Shown here in pieces: positions 1 through 11,928 of a stretch of 64,000 nt of DNA; positions within the stretch are counted from its first letter, which is position 1; each line of letters starts with the position of its first letter. The notes beneath the pieces were generated by a model. It was not told the DNA's origin. It saw only the letters and a program-made list of their open reading frames with translations, and ran no database searches. The position numbers were made by a program, and so were the translations under genes. This DNA comes from Setophaga petechia (lineage: Eukaryota; Chordata; Aves; Passeriformes; Parulidae). The DNA is taken from the NCBI GenBank assembly GCA_024362935.1, contig JANCRA010000003.1:45081344-45145343 (forward strand), read 5' to 3'.

Positions 1-1620
1 GAGGATGTTCCCTACCTATTTTAGCTGTCATCATAGAAGACAGTATACACCTCCATACTATTTCTTCTCTGCCTTTCACAGCTTGAAGCCTTATATTTAA
101 GGCAGGGGATTAGACTGAACTCAGCTGTCACAATGCTGCTCTCTGACTGTAGCTGGCAGAGGACCTGGCTGTGAATTTGGGGGGAGTTAGAGCAGGGGCT
201 CACACAGCACAGGGGCAAATCTCTAGCTGGCATTAACTGCTGTCATCCCACTGAAGTGCCTGCCCCTGTGCTGATCCAGGGTGGCTGTGGCTCTGAGCTG
301 CTGCCCAGAAGGATGTGCTCCAGTCTCTGCCACCACTGGGCAACTCTTCCTGAAATGTAGGGCTGGGAGTAACCATGGCAATTTGGATTCCACTTTGTGA
401 GAGCTGCTGGCGCACGCCAACTTTCTAATGGCAGAGGAAGAAAGGAGCACCATCAGCACAGTCTGCTCATGCTGCTTCTGTTTGTGATGCTGACACTTGA
501 TGTCCTGAAAGCCACTGCCACTGCATCCTTCCCTGTTGATGCCACTGCACATCCTTAGGATAAAAGCCAAGCACTCTCCTGCCGAGATAATTTTAACCCC
601 CACACTCCCTCAAAATACAGAATCACTGATTCAGGCTGAGACACAATTTCTGTAGAACTCCCAGCTTACTTAAAACAATCACTCCAAAGGCATGGAAAGA
701 ATTTACACAGTATCATAGGATAAGCAGTCCTATTAATTCACAGTATATTAGCTGAAAAGCTCTTGTTCTGTAGTGACAAAAACATTGATTTTCAATTAAG
801 TTGTTGAATGTATTATCTCATCTCCTCAAAATACTTCCCTTTTTGTGTTGCCTGCCTTGTTTCCTGACTTTCTAGTTACAACTGTATATTCACCTGCTTA
901 CTCTAGACATAACAGTTGTTTCCATATTACAGGTGTTCTCTCCTTTTTAATTTTTTTAATTTTTTTTTTTTTATTTTAAGGAAAAATCTGAGAAAGTCAA
1001 GGGTTTGGCTCTGTAAAACCTCATCAATAGAATTTTGGGATTTTCCAAACCAAGAGGACACATAGAATTCCTGTTCAGGTGTTTGTTCTGACTGACTCAC
1101 TGAAACTGGGACTAGTGGGTGTAATTGTAATGTACAACTTCTGACCACCTCCAATATTTCTCAATACACAATACTCATGCATCTTTCAGCCTCTCTGCAT
1201 ATTTTAACCACCTATGTTTGTTACTTTGGGTTTTTGTGACTATTGCTGCTTTTTCCCTGTGTTCTCTTTTATCTTCCCAAAAAACTGAAATTTAAATTGA
1301 TAATCTTTTCTAAGTTTAAAAAATATCTGTCTGGCTGTAAAAACAGGAGATATAAATTTCAGAATCTTGTTTTCCCAGCTAGGGACTTTGGAGGAAAACT
1401 GGCTAGGCTTTGAGTTTGCTTAGAGAGCTTGAAGTGGAAATAGATTATCTGAAGATTCAGACAGCTCTTGAATGTACTTTCAAATTTCTTTTTGAAATGA
1501 GCTATCTTATCATGTTAGGAGACCTCTGTGAATGGATCACAAAAGCACTGTTAAGAGGTTTAGTGGTCAAATGCAGTTTTAAATAGGGATTTATGCATGG
1601 CCATGCAGTTAAAATTATTT
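1..1620. other. unique non-coding sequence, no gene seen
   Basis: I see no gene or recognised repeat here. The first 600 bases are a little richer in GC and carry a minus-strand open frame of 126 codons (223-603). Its translation matches no family I know and is rich in Ser, His and Cys without domain-like blocks, so I treat it as chance. A T-rich run lies near 945-978. The rest is AT-rich unique DNA. Confidence 0.6.
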
Positions 1621-1700
1621 TGATATTTGGGTTAGGTTTGGTTGGTTGGTGGGGTTTTTTTGTGTGTTTGGTTGGTTGGATTTTTGTGTTTGGAATTTTT
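1621..1700. repeat. GGTT/GTTT-rich simple repeat
   Basis: An imperfect run of GGTT, GGTTT and GTGTTT units on the plus strand. It includes one GGGTTAGG-like word, but the units are irregular and there is no tandem TTAGGG, so it is low-complexity sequence and not an interstitial telomere repeat. Confidence 0.6.
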
Positions 1701-2254
1701 TTACTGTCTCTTAAAACATATGAAGTAATTGTTGTGTTTCCATCAAACACATTATCTTTGAAACAATGACTTACAGCTTGCTTCTCATTACACTGGTCAG
1801 TAAACACCAGGATAAACTCAGTATATTTTTTATTAAGTAAATATTTCTAAACTGCAGTTCTTTTGTGCTGGAAAAAAATATACACCAATAAAAAAAGAGA
1901 GTAAATATTCTTTTGACTGATGTGTTTTTCAGGCAACTCCTTAGAGTGCTGCTTTTGAAACATGCTACACTGGCCTATGAACACCAACACAGAGATTTGA
2001 AATCAATGAAATTAATAGCAAGAAGAGGATTTGGTCTGAGTCACATCTATACTAGGATTGAAACACCGAGGAAAGTCTACTTTAAAAAAGCTCAGTTATT
2101 TTAATTATTGAAACATTCCAGCAAAATCATTGAACAGATACTTTGAATATGTAATTGAACTTAATGCCCCAAATAAAAAAGAAAGGCACTGGTGCTGTTA
2201 ACATCAAAGCTCGCATTCACAATCTAGGCCTAGCAACTGATAAGCTCCTTCTGG

Positions 2255-2303
2255 AAAAAAAAAAAAAAAAAAAAGAAAAAAAAAAGAAAAAAAGGAGGAA
2301 AAA
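2255..2303 (+). repeat. A-rich tract, A20 followed by AAAAG-type units
   Basis: Twenty consecutive A residues (2255-2274) are followed by A-runs broken by single G residues. I looked for a retrocopied gene upstream, which such a tail could mark, and recognised none, so it is annotated as simple sequence. Confidence 0.8.
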
Positions 2304-3210
2304 TGGGAAAAAAATCTGCATATTTCAGTGTCACTTGAGTAAAACTGACACGATAAAAGCAAATATGTGAAGAAAGAAAAAGCAAAGTGGGGTCAGGTTC
2401 CAGCTTCCAGCAATACTGTAGCATACAAAGTCTTAAGTAATGAACTTCATTAAAAAGTAAATTAAGTATTTCTTAGGCAGCTACAAATGAGACTTTTTTT
2501 CTATAGACTCTATTGAAATGTTGCTACCACAGTAGCAAAGCAAATAAGCAACAGATACACAGAAAGCAATTCTGTTCAGATAGAGATTTCTATGTTGCTG
2601 CAAAGCACTAATGGTTAATATAAAAACCCTTCTTTTTTTTTTCCTGTCAGATGATTTACATTAATTTTGGGGATTAATAAAAGAATTCATTTTCATGATA
2701 ATCCACAGAGGGATTCTACTACCCAAGTGATATGTTAAGAATGACTAAAAAATATTACCTTAAAAATCAGTAACGTTACTACAAAATTTCCAGAGCAATT
2801 TTTATATTAGGCATATGGTAGCCCTGAAATCTTTCCAGAGATGCCGAGGGCTTTCCCATTCCTACTATTTCTCTGGAAGGTAACATTTCTTGTCTTCCAA
2901 CGTGAAACTTTTCATGTAAGTACAAACACATGTTATATACTACATGTGAACACATGCACATTTCCTCTTAAACATATTCAATACACTTACAGATGGATAT
3001 GGATCCATCAATCTTGGATATTAACTGTAATCCAAATATTACTACTAGCTCAGGTAAAAACTGAAATACATACCCTGGGTAAAGGAAAATTCTCACCCTA
3101 CTTCAGTAGAGCAGCAAAAAATATTCTCAAACAAGACATCTAAATAATAATTCCCTCTCAAATTATTTGCTTGACATTATAGGACTTGTGAAATCTCAGA
3201 TAAAGAAATG

Positions 3211-3284
3211 AACAGGAATTGTCTTACTTTTTAAAATGAAATAAATTAACAGGAATTACCTTACTTTTTAAAATGAAAAATCTA
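3211..3284. repeat. 37-bp tandem duplication, two copies
   Basis: The word AACAGGAATT, then two variable bases, then CTTACTTTTTAAAATGAAA occurs at 3211 and again at 3248, a period of 37 bases. The first copy has GT where the second has AC, so the duplication has started to diverge. It is a small local duplication with no sign of function. Confidence 0.8.
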
Positions 3285-4560
3285 TATATTAAAATACATA
3301 TATTTCAGAAAATATCTGCTCTCCTGAGTCAACATTGAAAGCACAAGCCAGAGTATTTTTATGTGATTTCTTAAAATCCATACAAATTAATAAATTCTGA
3401 TTATTTGCCTCAATAATAGATAATTTTTCAAAATTATCTTTTTAATTTGAAGCAGGTTTTTTTCTTTTAAAGCCCTTTTAATTCCGTTTATAGGACTAGA
3501 AGTCAAGAATACAATAAGCATGCAACTTTCTGAAACAGGGGTATATACAAACACAGAGCAAACCAGTTTTCAGTCTTTCAATAACACATACCACCCATTA
3601 CCCACAAAATGAACAATTGCCAAGGTATACAAATATCTCTAAAAGGTAGATTTAGTGTGGTCAAAGAACCATATATTCTTTCAGGGGGTAGGATCTGAAG
3701 AATCCTATGGATTAATCATGAATACACAACCTCCCTTGTCCTTATTTCTGAAAAAATAGAAGTCAGCCCAGCACATGGGCACAGTGTCTGGATGACTATG
3801 CTGAAATTCACTTCCATTTGCTCCAAATGCAGCAACTGCTCTAATGTATTTCTTCATGGGAAGCACACAGTTAATAATGTGCTTTTTCACAGTCCCAGTT
3901 ATGACAAAAATATTACAGTTATCATTTTAAATTTCAGATAGCCCATGCTAATATATCTCAAATCAACTAAAATAATGATATCACGAATATTATATTTTTA
4001 TATATATTGAACATATATATAACAGAATTAAGTCTCTGTATCTTGGCTTGACTGATAGCCTTGACAGCAACATCAGTATGTAATGTGTTTAAAAAAATAC
4101 TATGGCTATCTATGGATCAATTATTTTTTCAAAAATGAAAGAGCGCATCTCTAATTCTTACTCAGGGGGAGGAAAAAACTCTAAAAAACAACACGGCCAG
4201 ACCTACTTTCTTTTTAAAAAGGCATTTTCTAGGTTTGCAGAGAGTTAAATTGCAATTCAACCCTTGCCAAGAAACAACTAGCTGTTCATCCAGAGTAGTA
4301 ATTCAATACATGGAACTTGACACAGCAAAATACTAGAACATCTACTTAACTTAAGCACATGTTTAATCAATTTTCTGGGCAAGACACAGGTCTGCTCACA
4401 TGCTGCATTTAACTGAAATTCGTTGCTTAGCAAGTGTTGCACTCTCCATCACTTTGTGGAGGCCCAAAGTAATCCTTGCAGTAAATACTCTTTTATTCAT
4501 TAAAAGTTATTAATTGATCATAGAATCAACACTACTTTAACTGCGACCTAATCTTTCTGA

Positions 4561-4626
4561 GGACAAATATATAATCTCTATGTATATAGGTGCACTATAT
4601 ATATTGTTATATATATATATTATAAT
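4561..4626. repeat. TA-rich microsatellite next to a CR1
   Basis: An interrupted (TA)n run ends immediately upstream of the CR1 at 4631. The adjacency may mean that the CR1 inserted at an AT-rich site, but nothing more can be read from it. Confidence 0.7.
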
Positions 4627-4630
4627 TGAA

Positions 4631-4993
4631 GGCTTCAAAGTGACCTAATTGCAGCCTTCCAACACCTGAAGGGAGCCTACAAAAAAAGGGAAAGACACTT
4701 TACAGGAGCAGGTAGTGACAGGACAATTAGGAATGGATTCAAACTGAAAGACAGTAGATTTAGATTAGATATTTGGAAGAAATTCTTTCCTGTGAGGGTG
4801 GTGAGGCACTGGCACAGGTTGCCCAGAAAAACTGTGGATGCCCCATCTCTGGAAGTGTTCAAGACCAGGCTGGATGGGGCTCTGAGCAACCTGGAATAGT
4901 GAAAGGTGTCCCTGCCCATGGCAGAGGGGTTGGAACTGGATGATTTTTAAGGGCACTTTCAACCCAGGCCATTCTATGATGGTGATTCTACAA
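4631..4993 (+). mobile_element. CR1 LINE, 3'-end fragment
   Basis: This is the 3' end of a chicken-repeat-1 non-LTR retrotransposon, cut off at its 5' end as most CR1 copies are. Recognisable blocks in order are the GCAGCCTTCCAACACCTGAA region, the TTTAGATTAGATATTTGGAA region, the CTGTGAGGGTGGTGAGGCAC block at 4790-4809 and GGCTGGATGGGGCTCTGAGC near 4868. It ends in the short ATTCTATGAT repeats that replace a poly(A) tail in CR1. These blocks encode the last part of ORF2 and the 3' UTR. The copy is moderately diverged and cannot move by itself. The subfamily needs an alignment. Confidence 0.93.
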
Positions 4994-5780
4994 TATACAC
5001 CTCTCTATGTTTTATACATTTAATACATACTGTGTATATCAGATGAAAATACCATCATGCTCCATCCAGTGAAAGTTTTGCCAAAGACTACAGGAGTGTC
5101 ATGACAGTGACGAACAAGTTTCCTGTATTTAAAATGAACTTCTCCTGAATATACCAGATATACACAATTTCTTTTTAAAGAAAGGATGCATTCAGTTGAT
5201 AATACAGTCAATTCCCATTACTGATTCAAAAGCAGTTCCAGGTATTTTATATCCATGTCTGAATGTTTGTGACAGATTCTTTGAACTTTCAATCATAATT
5301 CACATATCCTATAAACACTTTTCAAAGTCTTTGTATTCTCTCATGCTGTGTGGAAGACCTTGTGAAACTGTGAGAAAATAATGATTTTTCACAATATACA
5401 GAAAGCACACTGGGGAAAATTTAACAGTAATAATTTTGAGCGCAAAAATTTTTTTTCAGATAGATTTTTTCTTTTGGAAGTAGATCGAACCAAACAAGAA
5501 AATTCTACACCTTTCTAAATTTAGATTCTTAGTATACCATAAATCTTTTCCAATTCACCAATACATAAATATGGTTGAAATCTGATTTTCTTTAATGTTT
5601 GTGCCAACTGGCATATGACAAAAATGTTCATGATCAGAACCTGATCCAGTTTCTTTATTAACTTCACAGAGAGTTGGACTATTTTCTACATATGTAGAGC
5701 AGAAAAGAGAAAATAAGTCTAGGCATAAATGCCTACCTACTAGAAAATATGTAGCAGCTTGTAATAATCCACCTATCTAA
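4994..5780. other. unique AT-rich sequence, no gene seen
   Basis: There are no recognised repeats, and open frames do not exceed about 65 codons. I see nothing assignable. Confidence 0.6.
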
Positions 5781-5988
5781 ATGTGCAATGCAGCAGACAT
5801 GCACACTACATGCAACAAGGCAGACATGCAGCACACACAGGTGGAAAAGGCTGCACACACGGTGTGGCTGCACTGGTGGGCAGGGAAGAGTCATCCCAAA
5901 GGGTTGTGCAACAATAGCAGGGACCAGAGGTTCAAGAGATCCTACAGGTTTGGTAATGGCAGTGAAGCAAAATTTTCTGGAATGTTGG
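5781..5988. other. GC-richer patch upstream of the solo LTR
   Basis: This segment is clearly richer in GC than the AT-rich DNA before it and contains repeated CATGCA, ACATGCA and CACACA words. It carries two overlapping 75-codon plus-strand frames and a 101-codon minus-strand frame with no recognisable family. It may be part of an older repeat into which the neighbouring LTR inserted, but I could not identify that repeat. Confidence 0.35.
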
Positions 5989-5993
5989 AAAAG
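5989..5993 (+). repeat. probable left target-site duplication of the LTR
   Basis: AAAAG lies directly before the LTR and CAAAG (6653-6657) directly after it, giving four matches in five. Five-base duplications are typical of ERVL-type integrations. The single mismatch could be later mutation, and A-rich flanks make chance matches easy. Confidence 0.5.
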
Positions 5994-6227
5994 TGTCCTG
6001 GGTTGTAAGATATGATTTGGGGGTATTCTATTTCCCATCTGCTAGAGGTGGGGCAGTTGTCTTCTCTTAATTGGGGAGTTTTCTTTATCTCTTCCATGAC
6101 CCATTCTCCCTCCAGGAAATATTTGCTGTTCATGAGCCATTGAGTGTCCCCGCATGACTGGCAAAATTACATCATCCCATTGGGAGATGCTCCACCCAGG
6201 GGGAGGAGCCAAGCATTCCTGCCTGGA

Positions 6228-6233
6228 TATAAT
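6228..6233 (+). promoter_or_regulatory. TATA-like box of the LTR
   Basis: TATAAT sits about 235 bases into the LTR, on the same strand and upstream of the AATAAA. It is the likely core promoter of the former provirus. Whether it is still active is unknown. Confidence 0.5.
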
Positions 6234-6498
6234 CTGAGATTTGGAGCACCAGGGCAGCCTTTTCCCACTGAATTCCCAGAGGAAGACCAGAGATATGCAC
6301 CACTGAATCTCCAGAGGAAAACTGCACCATTCTACAGGATTGCTGCTTCAACAGAACCACACCTTCCACTCCAAGAGGACTGCAGCCACCATTTAATGGG
6401 ACTGCTACCAACACCCTGACCAACAGGGTGTCAGGCTGTATTCTGACTCCCTCAGTGTTGTTTTGTATTACTGCATTGTTTATTTTATTTTCTTCCCT

Positions 6499-6504
6499 AA
6501 TAAA
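6499..6504 (+). terminator. polyadenylation signal of the LTR
   Basis: AATAAA occurs in the context CCTAATAAAGCACTG, followed by T-rich sequence. It marks the R/U5 region of the LTR and could end transcripts that run into it from the left. Confidence 0.65.
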
Positions 6505-6652
6505 GCACTGTTATTCCTACTCCCCATATCTTTGTCTGAGAGCCCCTTAATTTCAAAACTACAATAATTCATAGGGAGGGGGTTTACATTTTTCAATTTC
6601 AGGGGAGGGTCCTGCCTTCCTTAGCAGACACCTGTCTTTTCAAACCAAGACA

Positions 6653-6957
6653 CAAAGAGAAAGTGGGCAGGGCTCAGCCTTACAGGAGGGTCTGAGCCTG
6701 ACACTGAGGCATTCAGAGGGGCAGAACGCTCCTGCGAGCTCAGACATTTCATGCTCTTGTTTCCAGGCCTGAGGCCCCTTCCCTCCAAGGGGCACTGCTC
6801 TGTGTTATGTCAGCTGAGCACAGAAGCACTGGTGAAACCCTCAGCAAAGCCACAAAAGCTCCCTGAGACCTGGCATTTCGCATCTCCTGCAGAGCCAGTC
6901 CGCCCACAGCTCCCCTCTAAGTGTTCTTACAATTAAGGCACAATAAAAGATGCTGAC
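6653..6957. other. GC-richer patch downstream of the solo LTR
   Basis: Like 5781-5988, this sequence is GC-richer than the surrounding DNA. It holds an AATAAA near its right edge (about 6941-6947) and a 61-codon plus-strand frame without known homology. The two patches on either side of the LTR may be halves of one older element split by the insertion. I could not name that element. Confidence 0.3.
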
Positions 6958-8814
6958 ATGCTGTGTAAGCATTGTTCCTGACTCTAGTTATCCCAATTAT
7001 TTTTTATGTTTTCCCCTTAAATGAGAAAGACATCAGGTGGTAACTCAAACACTGAGATAGCTATTTATGTTTTAGAACAAACAGTTTAAACAGTAATATA
7101 TACAGATGTCTAAATATTTTGAAAGTATCTGTTTATGGAAGTAAAATGGAACTACCTGTTTAAATTTAGAGAATTTTATTTAAAATCTGCATGTAGAACT
7201 GAAATTGCTTGTTGGTTGATACACAGTGGCAAATGAGGCTTATTTGCAGAGTATATGAAGTGCTTGGATTTCTGTTTGAATCGGGAAAAGCAATACATTT
7301 GAATTTTCATTAGACTGCTCCATTTTTACAAAAATGATTCATTGTATAAAAACAGTAGTAAGTGGCTTACTCTCTGTCTTTGTCAACAGACAACTGGCAA
7401 ATTGCTGGCTGCATAATATTTCTGTTAGACTACTTGTGTATGGAAATCTGACTGCTTTGCAAGCAATTTAATCAGCAGTGTAAATAACCTGTGTAAAATA
7501 ACCAACAGCACAAATGCCTTTAAATAATCAAGGCTCTTTAATGTACATAAAATAGGCTTTTGTACCTACAATAGACTTGATCTTTATAACCATAGCTGGT
7601 TCTCACCTATTATACCTCATTGTGCTCTGCAGTAATCAATGCAACATAGAACCTTGATTCTCAAACCTATTCTTTAGTAGGTGGAATTTTTCACCCGCAG
7701 AGAATTGTGTCCACAATCTCACACTACTAATAAATTGCCAGAAGAAAATAAGATAGGATTACTGATGTAAAAGCTGGGAGCTAGGACTGAAAATTGGACT
7801 GCATAAATAAAAATCTATCTATAATAACAAAAAAGCAGGTAATTTGCTAATGTTCTTGAGAGCAGTCTCCCATTTTTCTTGGGCAATGAAAGTTCTCTGG
7901 GCTTCACAACGTGATAGAAGTTATTCACATTTTTTATGCAGCATAATGTATTTTCAAGTTTTCCCATTTTAATGTCTATCTATATACAAATGCTGAATAT
8001 GTTCATGATTTGCTTAATTACACAAACACATGAGTATTTCTCTATGTTCCCTAGCAGATGACTTCACACACTGAGAGGAAAAAGAGCTGGAAAACTAGTA
8101 GGCAGGTAGAAGAAAGAACCTTAGGAGGTAGAAAAAGAACCATAGGATATGATGTTAACATAAAACAAAAAATATTTTTTGCAACAAGGCAACAAATTAA
8201 AATAGTTGTAAATATAATTATTACCCACTTAGGGCTTCCTTTAGACTCTCAGAATAATCTTATATCTGAAAATCAAGCTGTTATGCTCATTTTGCTTTAA
8301 ATTTTCTTACCTGCACATTTCTATCATGTACATTTTAAGATAACTTTTTAAATTAAAGTATTTTTATCTTTTAATATTTTTATGACAAAAATTGTTTCCA
8401 AGGATAAACTCATTCAGTCTTGTACTTTTTAAAGAGTAAGAAACACCTTTCCTTTTGTTAAAAAGGAAATTATTGAGGGTGAATGGGTTTAAAAGAAGAA
8501 GCTTTCAAGGAAATTAGCTTCAGTTTTAGGCAAGCTTTGCAGTAGAATGTATTAAGATATATGAAAGAGCTAAAGATACTTATTACCAGTTATATGAAGT
8601 TAAAAGTTACACATTACATGAGCTTAAAGGTGTTTACAATGAGCCTGACATCCCAATGTGTAACATGGTCATGTATGTACTTTTTTTTTAAATGTTAAAA
8701 TACACCATTTTCACATTAAACCAACTTAATTTTGTACCTTTTCATTCTATCTTCACCCCACTTTCTCTTCCCAAGCACCTGCAATGAGTAGTTCTGTGTC
8801 AGGGGCCACACTAT
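6958..8814. other. unique AT-rich sequence, no gene seen
   Basis: No repeat or exon was recognised. The part at about 7200-7560 has the look of a conserved non-coding element: even word usage, few homopolymers, and TTTAAATAATCA and CAATTTAATCAGC words. Sequence from one species cannot confirm this. Confidence 0.5.
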
Positions 8815-8918
8815 CAGTCAGATATAAAATGTATCAGTCAGATATCTATATCTATATCTATATCTATATCTATATATATTTATATAGATATATAGACATA
8901 TATATAATCAGATATAAA
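8815..8918. repeat. TATATC microsatellite with flanking CAGATATAAAAT repeats
   Basis: About six TCTATA units (8840-8875) turn into a mixed TATATAGATATA tract. On both sides lies the word TCAGATATAAAAT (about 8818 and 8906), so the microsatellite sits between two direct repeats. The tract is likely length-variable and can fold back on itself because TATATCTATA pairs with TATAGATATA. Confidence 0.85.
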
Positions 8919-11900
8919 ATTTGGGAAGAAGCTGAAGTTCTTTCAAAGGCAGTATTTTGGAAATGGAAGTTCATAAAGATACTGACTGTTAAGATCATCC
9001 CATTGCATTTCTATCTTTCCCTTTTCAGTGGTTTTGGTGTTTCATCTGTTCCCCCCACACCACACACACCCGCACAAACAAACAAACAAAGAATTTAATG
9101 CCATAATTCTCTAGGCATAAATGTCTATGCTTATACCTCCAGGTCAGTGAACCTGGTACTGATCCACAGCTCACCACAGTGTACCTGAGTGCAGTACTTT
9201 TGCAGAGCCTGAATTGTGGTGTCACTAATTCATGGGAGCTACTGAGAACCCAAAACTGCCACTGAGGTTTACTAAAAGGTTATTTTACTGTGTTCCAGCA
9301 ATTCAGAGACTCTTACTCACATTCATTAGGGGAAACAGACTGGATTCCAGATGGTTCTGCTGGCCATACTTTAACTCAAAATAATATGTTAGACAGATAC
9401 TTGTACCTGTCCACAAATACTGCATGTCTAATAGGAACAAATGAAACTATTTTGCATTTCCATCATGGGTTGTACCACTACTAGGACTGTAACCACCTCT
9501 GTCTGTAGCTAACATCCAGTGCAACCAACACAGACAATCTGGGTTATTGTTGCAATAATTACTACAGTCAATGACTTTAAAGAAATTGTCATAAAGTAAA
9601 TTATCCTTGCTTGCATTTATCTTCATGATTTCTACTATTACTTCTCTAGAGCTCATTGAGATATCAGAAAGACACCTGGTCATATGAGAGGAGCTTTCTT
9701 TCATGTATTTCAGTTCCATGGCAATCATAGCTCATACCTGTTGTATACAATTTTCCCCAAAATTATTTTTGATACATTGGCCTAGAAACCAGAGCTCTTA
9801 TTTGAGAAAAATAATCAAAGTTATGTTTGAGTAGATCTAGGCAAAACAATGAGGTCCTCAGCTGAACTGGCATTCATCTTATCTCAGCTTAGATGTTCAC
9901 ATTGCACATGTCCATTCCTCCACTGATCTGTCTGGGTTGTGCCTACATCAACAGAGGGATATTAGCCATCTAAGGGTAGGGATCACCTCACCTATTTTTA
10001 GTGTTTCTTTGGATGAAATTAATCACTACCTGAAGTTTCCTCCACAGACAAAAGAGTGCATCAGAGCATGTGGTTCAGATGCAAATATCTGTGCTGTAAC
10101 ATCCTAAAATAAGATTAAAACCAGCTGTGTATTTTTATATTTTTGGTTACAAGACCATCTTCTGCATCCTTTAGTGGAAATTGCACCAATGGTAGCCCTT
10201 GGAAAATAAATCAGGGTAGCCATAAAGGATTAATGTGTCCTCCACTCTCACACTGGGCACTTTCACAAGTAGCTCCTTTATGGAAATGGAAAATCTCAAA
10301 GTGTCATACACTATTGCAATGGAAAAATGGTAGTGTTTCTGCTGGTCTCAGAAAGAAATTATGTAAACAAGACTCAAAGTCACTTTTACCTTTTTTCTCT
10401 GTTCTTACATAAGAACCCCCACATTTAACCTGGAATGACTACATAAGAAAGGCTTACTTGCTTTTTGAATCTGTACTAGATTATTTGACTTTAATACATA
10501 TTTCATCGTTACTGGTGTAGCACTTGGAAAGGGTTACTATTAAAAATGCAAGCAGCTAATTTGGAACTCTGTGTTTAATATGTAGTAATTATCACTTTTG
10601 CTACTTTCCAAAAGTTACAGCTTCAACTTAAACCCAGGAACAAAGTAGTGAAGAAGAAGGCTGTTTTAAGTTGACTCTATCTGAGGGTAACATTGGAGTT
10701 CCTTTCTTTTCCTGGTGGTGCAGCCTGATTTATCTGGTCTTTCAACATAAGAAAAGCCTGCTGTTGAGAAATATGGCAGTTCAAAAAATGGTTAATTTTG
10801 TGTTACACTTTAGAGTAACTGCATCCCCATCTGACATTTCTACTAAAGCCTCTAATTAATGCCAAATTCCTGTGTATCCTGCTGAGACTTCTTCAGGGCT
10901 CAGAGATATGGAGTTTATTGTGATGTTTGTTTAAAAACCCAAACCACCAAAAGTTTACAGGTGGAGCTCAACAAGCTGCAGCAGAAGGTATGTGTATTCT
11001 AAATAAAACAGAATCTCCTCCTCTGTGTCAGCTGAGGCTGAGCACCAGGCTTATGCTACCTAGTCAACAAGAGATGAAGACCTAGCTAAGAATACACAAG
11101 TGATAGGTGTTTGCATGCTTAAAAAGACAAGAGAAAAGGGGAGCCTCAGGTTGGTTAAGAGGATGAAACAAATCTGAACTTTTCCTTCACAAATTCTTCC
11201 AAGAAAGAATGAGATTTACCCTTATCCCATCACAGAGTTGCTGTTCAGCCTCTACTCCACGCCTATCCCTTGCATAAATATTTTCAGTGAATAAACAACT
11301 TAGGCAGCAAGCTACCGCTGAAGGGTCGAGAGTGCACAGCAGCCACATTTTTTTCTGACCATTGACAAATAATTTAGAGCTCTGCTAAGAGTAATAAAAT
11401 TCCTTTTAAGATTAGTTGTCTGGTTTTTTGTCCATTATTGGAGAATGGTAAAAGCTGTGCCTTATTGTTTTGCAGGTTTCATGGGTTTGCATAATAAAAC
11501 ACAATATTACAATAAAACATTAAAATAAACAACATTCAAAACACAGCCTACACCCATATGTAATAGACTGCTCCTGACTACAATAGGAATATTTTTCTAT
11601 AATTATTAATATTTGAATTGTACTTGAATATTAGACTAGAAACATTTTGGTTTGGAAAACTGGATATCAGCTTTCTGAACTTAATAAGTCATATTGTACT
11701 TATATTTTTTTTCAGATCCTTCCTACAAGAATTTCAATAGAACTGGACAGTCTGTTTTTTACACATCTCCTGTTAACTGCTTATGACATGCTTCAAAATT
11801 TACAGCTGTTTTCTCCGTCAGCTCAGTTTTTCACAGACCAAAATTAAAGCCTGTTTTATTTTGATGTTTTCCGGGTTTGCCTCCTTTCAACCTCTCAAAA

Positions 11901-11928
11901 TTTGAATAACAGGCTCTAAATTTTTCCA
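8919..11928. other. unique sequence, no gene seen
   Basis: It contains a short CA/CAAA low-complexity stretch at 9049-9090. Open frames reach 104 codons at most, and that one crosses the TATATC microsatellite. No splice-flanked exon or known repeat could be supported. Confidence 0.6.
9049..9090. repeat. C-rich/(CA)n/(CAAA)n low-complexity tract
   Basis: CCCCCCACACCACACACACC is followed by CAAACAAACAAACAAAG. It is simple sequence only. Confidence 0.75.

Larger units (their letters stand above)
1701..4560. other. unique AT-rich sequence, no gene seen
   Basis: No coding exon or known transposable element was recognised. The stretch holds the A-rich tract at 2255-2303, the 37-bp tandem duplication at 3211-3284 and short TA-rich runs near 3990-4022. 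Open frames are all under about 100 codons and look random; one of them encodes a lysine run simply because it crosses the A-rich tract. Confidence 0.6.
5994..6652 (+). mobile_element. solo LTR of an endogenous retrovirus (ERVL-like)
   Basis: A 659-bp element begins TGTCCTGGGTTG and ends CAAACCAAGACA. These termini form an imperfect inverted repeat of about 12 bases bounded by TG and CA, as in retroviral LTRs. It contains a TATA-like box (TATAAT at 6228-6233) and a polyadenylation signal AATAAA at 6499-6504, in the U3-R-U5 order expected for the plus strand. A small stem-loop (6411-6431, arms ACACCCTG/CAGGGTGT) lies upstream of the AATAAA. No internal gag, pol or env sequence flanks it, so it is a solo LTR left by recombination between two LTRs. 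The sequence resembles passerine ERVL LTRs as I remember them. Open frames inside it on both strands are incidental. Confidence 0.85.

Noticed and set aside
223..603. 126-codon minus-strand frame near the left edge
   Set aside because: No family recognised. The composition fits a locally GC-richer non-coding patch, although a truncated feature running off the window cannot be fully excluded.
1640..1680. Possible interstitial telomeric repeat or G-quadruplex
   Set aside because: Only one GGTTAG-like word and irregular GGTT units; no tandem TTAGGG and no four regular G-runs.
2155..2370. Lysine-rich 71-codon frame
   Set aside because: The lysines come from reading through the A-rich tract at 2255-2303.
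6144..6423. Overlapping frames of 91 and 83 codons on opposite strands
   Set aside because: Both lie wholly inside the solo LTR, which is not protein-coding.
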